Source: Phaeotremella fagi
Taxonomy: Eukaryota; Basidiomycota; Tremellomycetes; Tremellales; Phaeotremellaceae
DNA: 64,000 nucleotides
Direction of reading: 5' to 3'
Assembly (NCBI GenBank): GCA_001599715.1
Contig: BCHU01000011.1
Span: 558,001 to 622,000 of the forward strand
Below the pieces are notes generated by a model. It did no database searches. It saw only the letters and a list, made by a program, of their open reading frames with translations, and was not told the DNA's origin. Both the position numbers and the translations under genes were made by a program. Positions 63,605 through 64,000 of the stretch are shown piece after piece (position 1 is the first letter of the stretch; each line of letters opens with the position of its first letter).

Positions 63605-63774
63605 TGGATGATGATAATTTGAACAAAATTGAAAGATGTAAATCGGAGTAATTGTTGGTGGTGTTGTGGTGCCTTAAATAGGAGTTGTTGTTACCGTATC
63701 GCACTGAACATCATCATTCATCTTCATCATCCACAAACACCTCTTATATCCATAACTGTCATCAATGATCTAAC
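63605..63774. promoter_or_regulatory. Compact divergent promoter MED17 / CSF1
   Basis: Only 170 bp separate the two ATGs, so the pair very likely shares a bidirectional promoter. TCATCATTCATCTTCATCAT pyrimidine-rich leader lies on the CSF1 side. Confidence 0.55.
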
Positions 63775-64000
63775 ATGTCAGAGGACGCCGTAAATTGGCT
63801 CCTCTTAGCTGAGATCGTCGTCATCGTGATCGTCTCTTCAGCTTTCTTATTTTACTGGAATCGATTATTCGCATCAGTCATCACTTGGTTCATTCGTCTG
63901 ATCACTTGGAGGAGATACAACGCCTACATCAGTATAGGTTCTCTACAGATATCCACTTTAGCTGGTAGAGTGTCTTTCAGAGATGTTGAATATCATTCTA
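63775..64000 (+). CDS. CSF1: CSF1/BLTP1-type bridge-like lipid-transfer protein, N-terminal end (3' outside window)
   Basis: Only about 75 residues are present. They read MSEDAVNWLLLAEIVVIVIV, SSAFLFYWNRLFASVITWFI, RLITWRRYNAYISIGSLQIS and TLAGRVSFRDVEYHS, with no intron. A single N-terminal membrane helix followed by YWNRLF-xx-V-x-x-xIRLxTW-xx-Y and IGSLQIS-x-LxGRVxFRDxxYH matches the start of Csf1/BLTP1. That is a very large ER-anchored hydrophobic-groove protein that moves lipids at contact sites (GPI-anchor lipid supply in yeast). The gene should continue for many kilobases beyond the window. Confidence 0.88.
   Translation, partial: MSEDAVNWLLLAEIVVIVIVSSAFLFYWNRLFASVITWFIRLITWRRYNAYISIGSLQISTLAGRVSFRDVEYHS

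Noticed and set aside
1..64000. tRNA, rRNA, snRNA or CRISPR elements
   Set aside because: Intergenic sequence was scanned by eye for A/B-box-like and GTTCRA motifs and for regularly spaced repeats. Nothing convincing was found, but a covariance-model search could still find a small RNA gene.

Overview
The window is nuclear DNA from a basidiomycete fungus, most likely a tremellomycete (Cryptococcus/Kwoniella/Tremella relatives). Genes are dense and lie on both strands. They are cut by many short introns (about 40-70 nt) with GTRAGT donors, CTRAY branch sites and YAG acceptors. Spliced proteins match fungal families well: NRG1-type C2H2 repressor, GMF, AP-1 beta, FAD1, MED14, MED17, DAD1/OST2, COA3, DID2, SVP26, NatC and CSF1. 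I support 34 protein-coding genes. I found no convincing tRNA, rRNA, CRISPR or complete mobile element. All splice sites are read by eye, so small exon-boundary errors are possible.

Layout. 1-2.9 kb: 3' end of a stomatin-like SPFH gene and an NRG1-type repressor with a gene-poor 3 kb region upstream. 5.9-11.5 kb: a lineage-specific island holding two small tandem paralogs that look frame-disrupted, and two tandem coiled-coil genes that share an unrecognised C-terminal domain. 11.7-31.2 kb: conserved housekeeping genes (GMF, LPA acyltransferase, AP-1 beta, a two-RRM protein, FAD synthetase, MED14, a Myb protein). 31.5-45.6 kb: an accessory, carbohydrate-oriented stretch with a GH16 enzyme, a TKL-like kinase carrying a C-terminal C1 zinc domain, a Zn2Cys6 regulator, an MFS permease divergent from a PL8 polysaccharide lyase, and a DOPA-dioxygenase-family protein. 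45.8-64 kb: housekeeping genes mixed with four unrecognised genes.

How genes may work together. AP-1 beta and NECAP are both clathrin-coat components. MED14 and MED17 are core Mediator subunits, and each sits head-to-head with a conserved gene (FAD1 and CSF1). OST2 and SVP26 act in the ER and early secretory pathway; DID2 acts in endosomal sorting. The Zn2Cys6-MFS-PL8 group is the best candidate for a co-regulated catabolic module: the MFS/PL8 intergenic region carries the same CGG-N1-CCG heptamer twice.

Most unusual content: (1) the coiled-coil paralog pair with a novel C-terminal domain and internal tandem duplications; (2) micro-exons of 7-26 nt, including a GH16 active site assembled from very small exons; (3) the PL8/MFS/Zn2Cys6 group in an organism type known for glucuronic-acid-rich capsules; (4) an in-gene exon duplication in an orphan gene.
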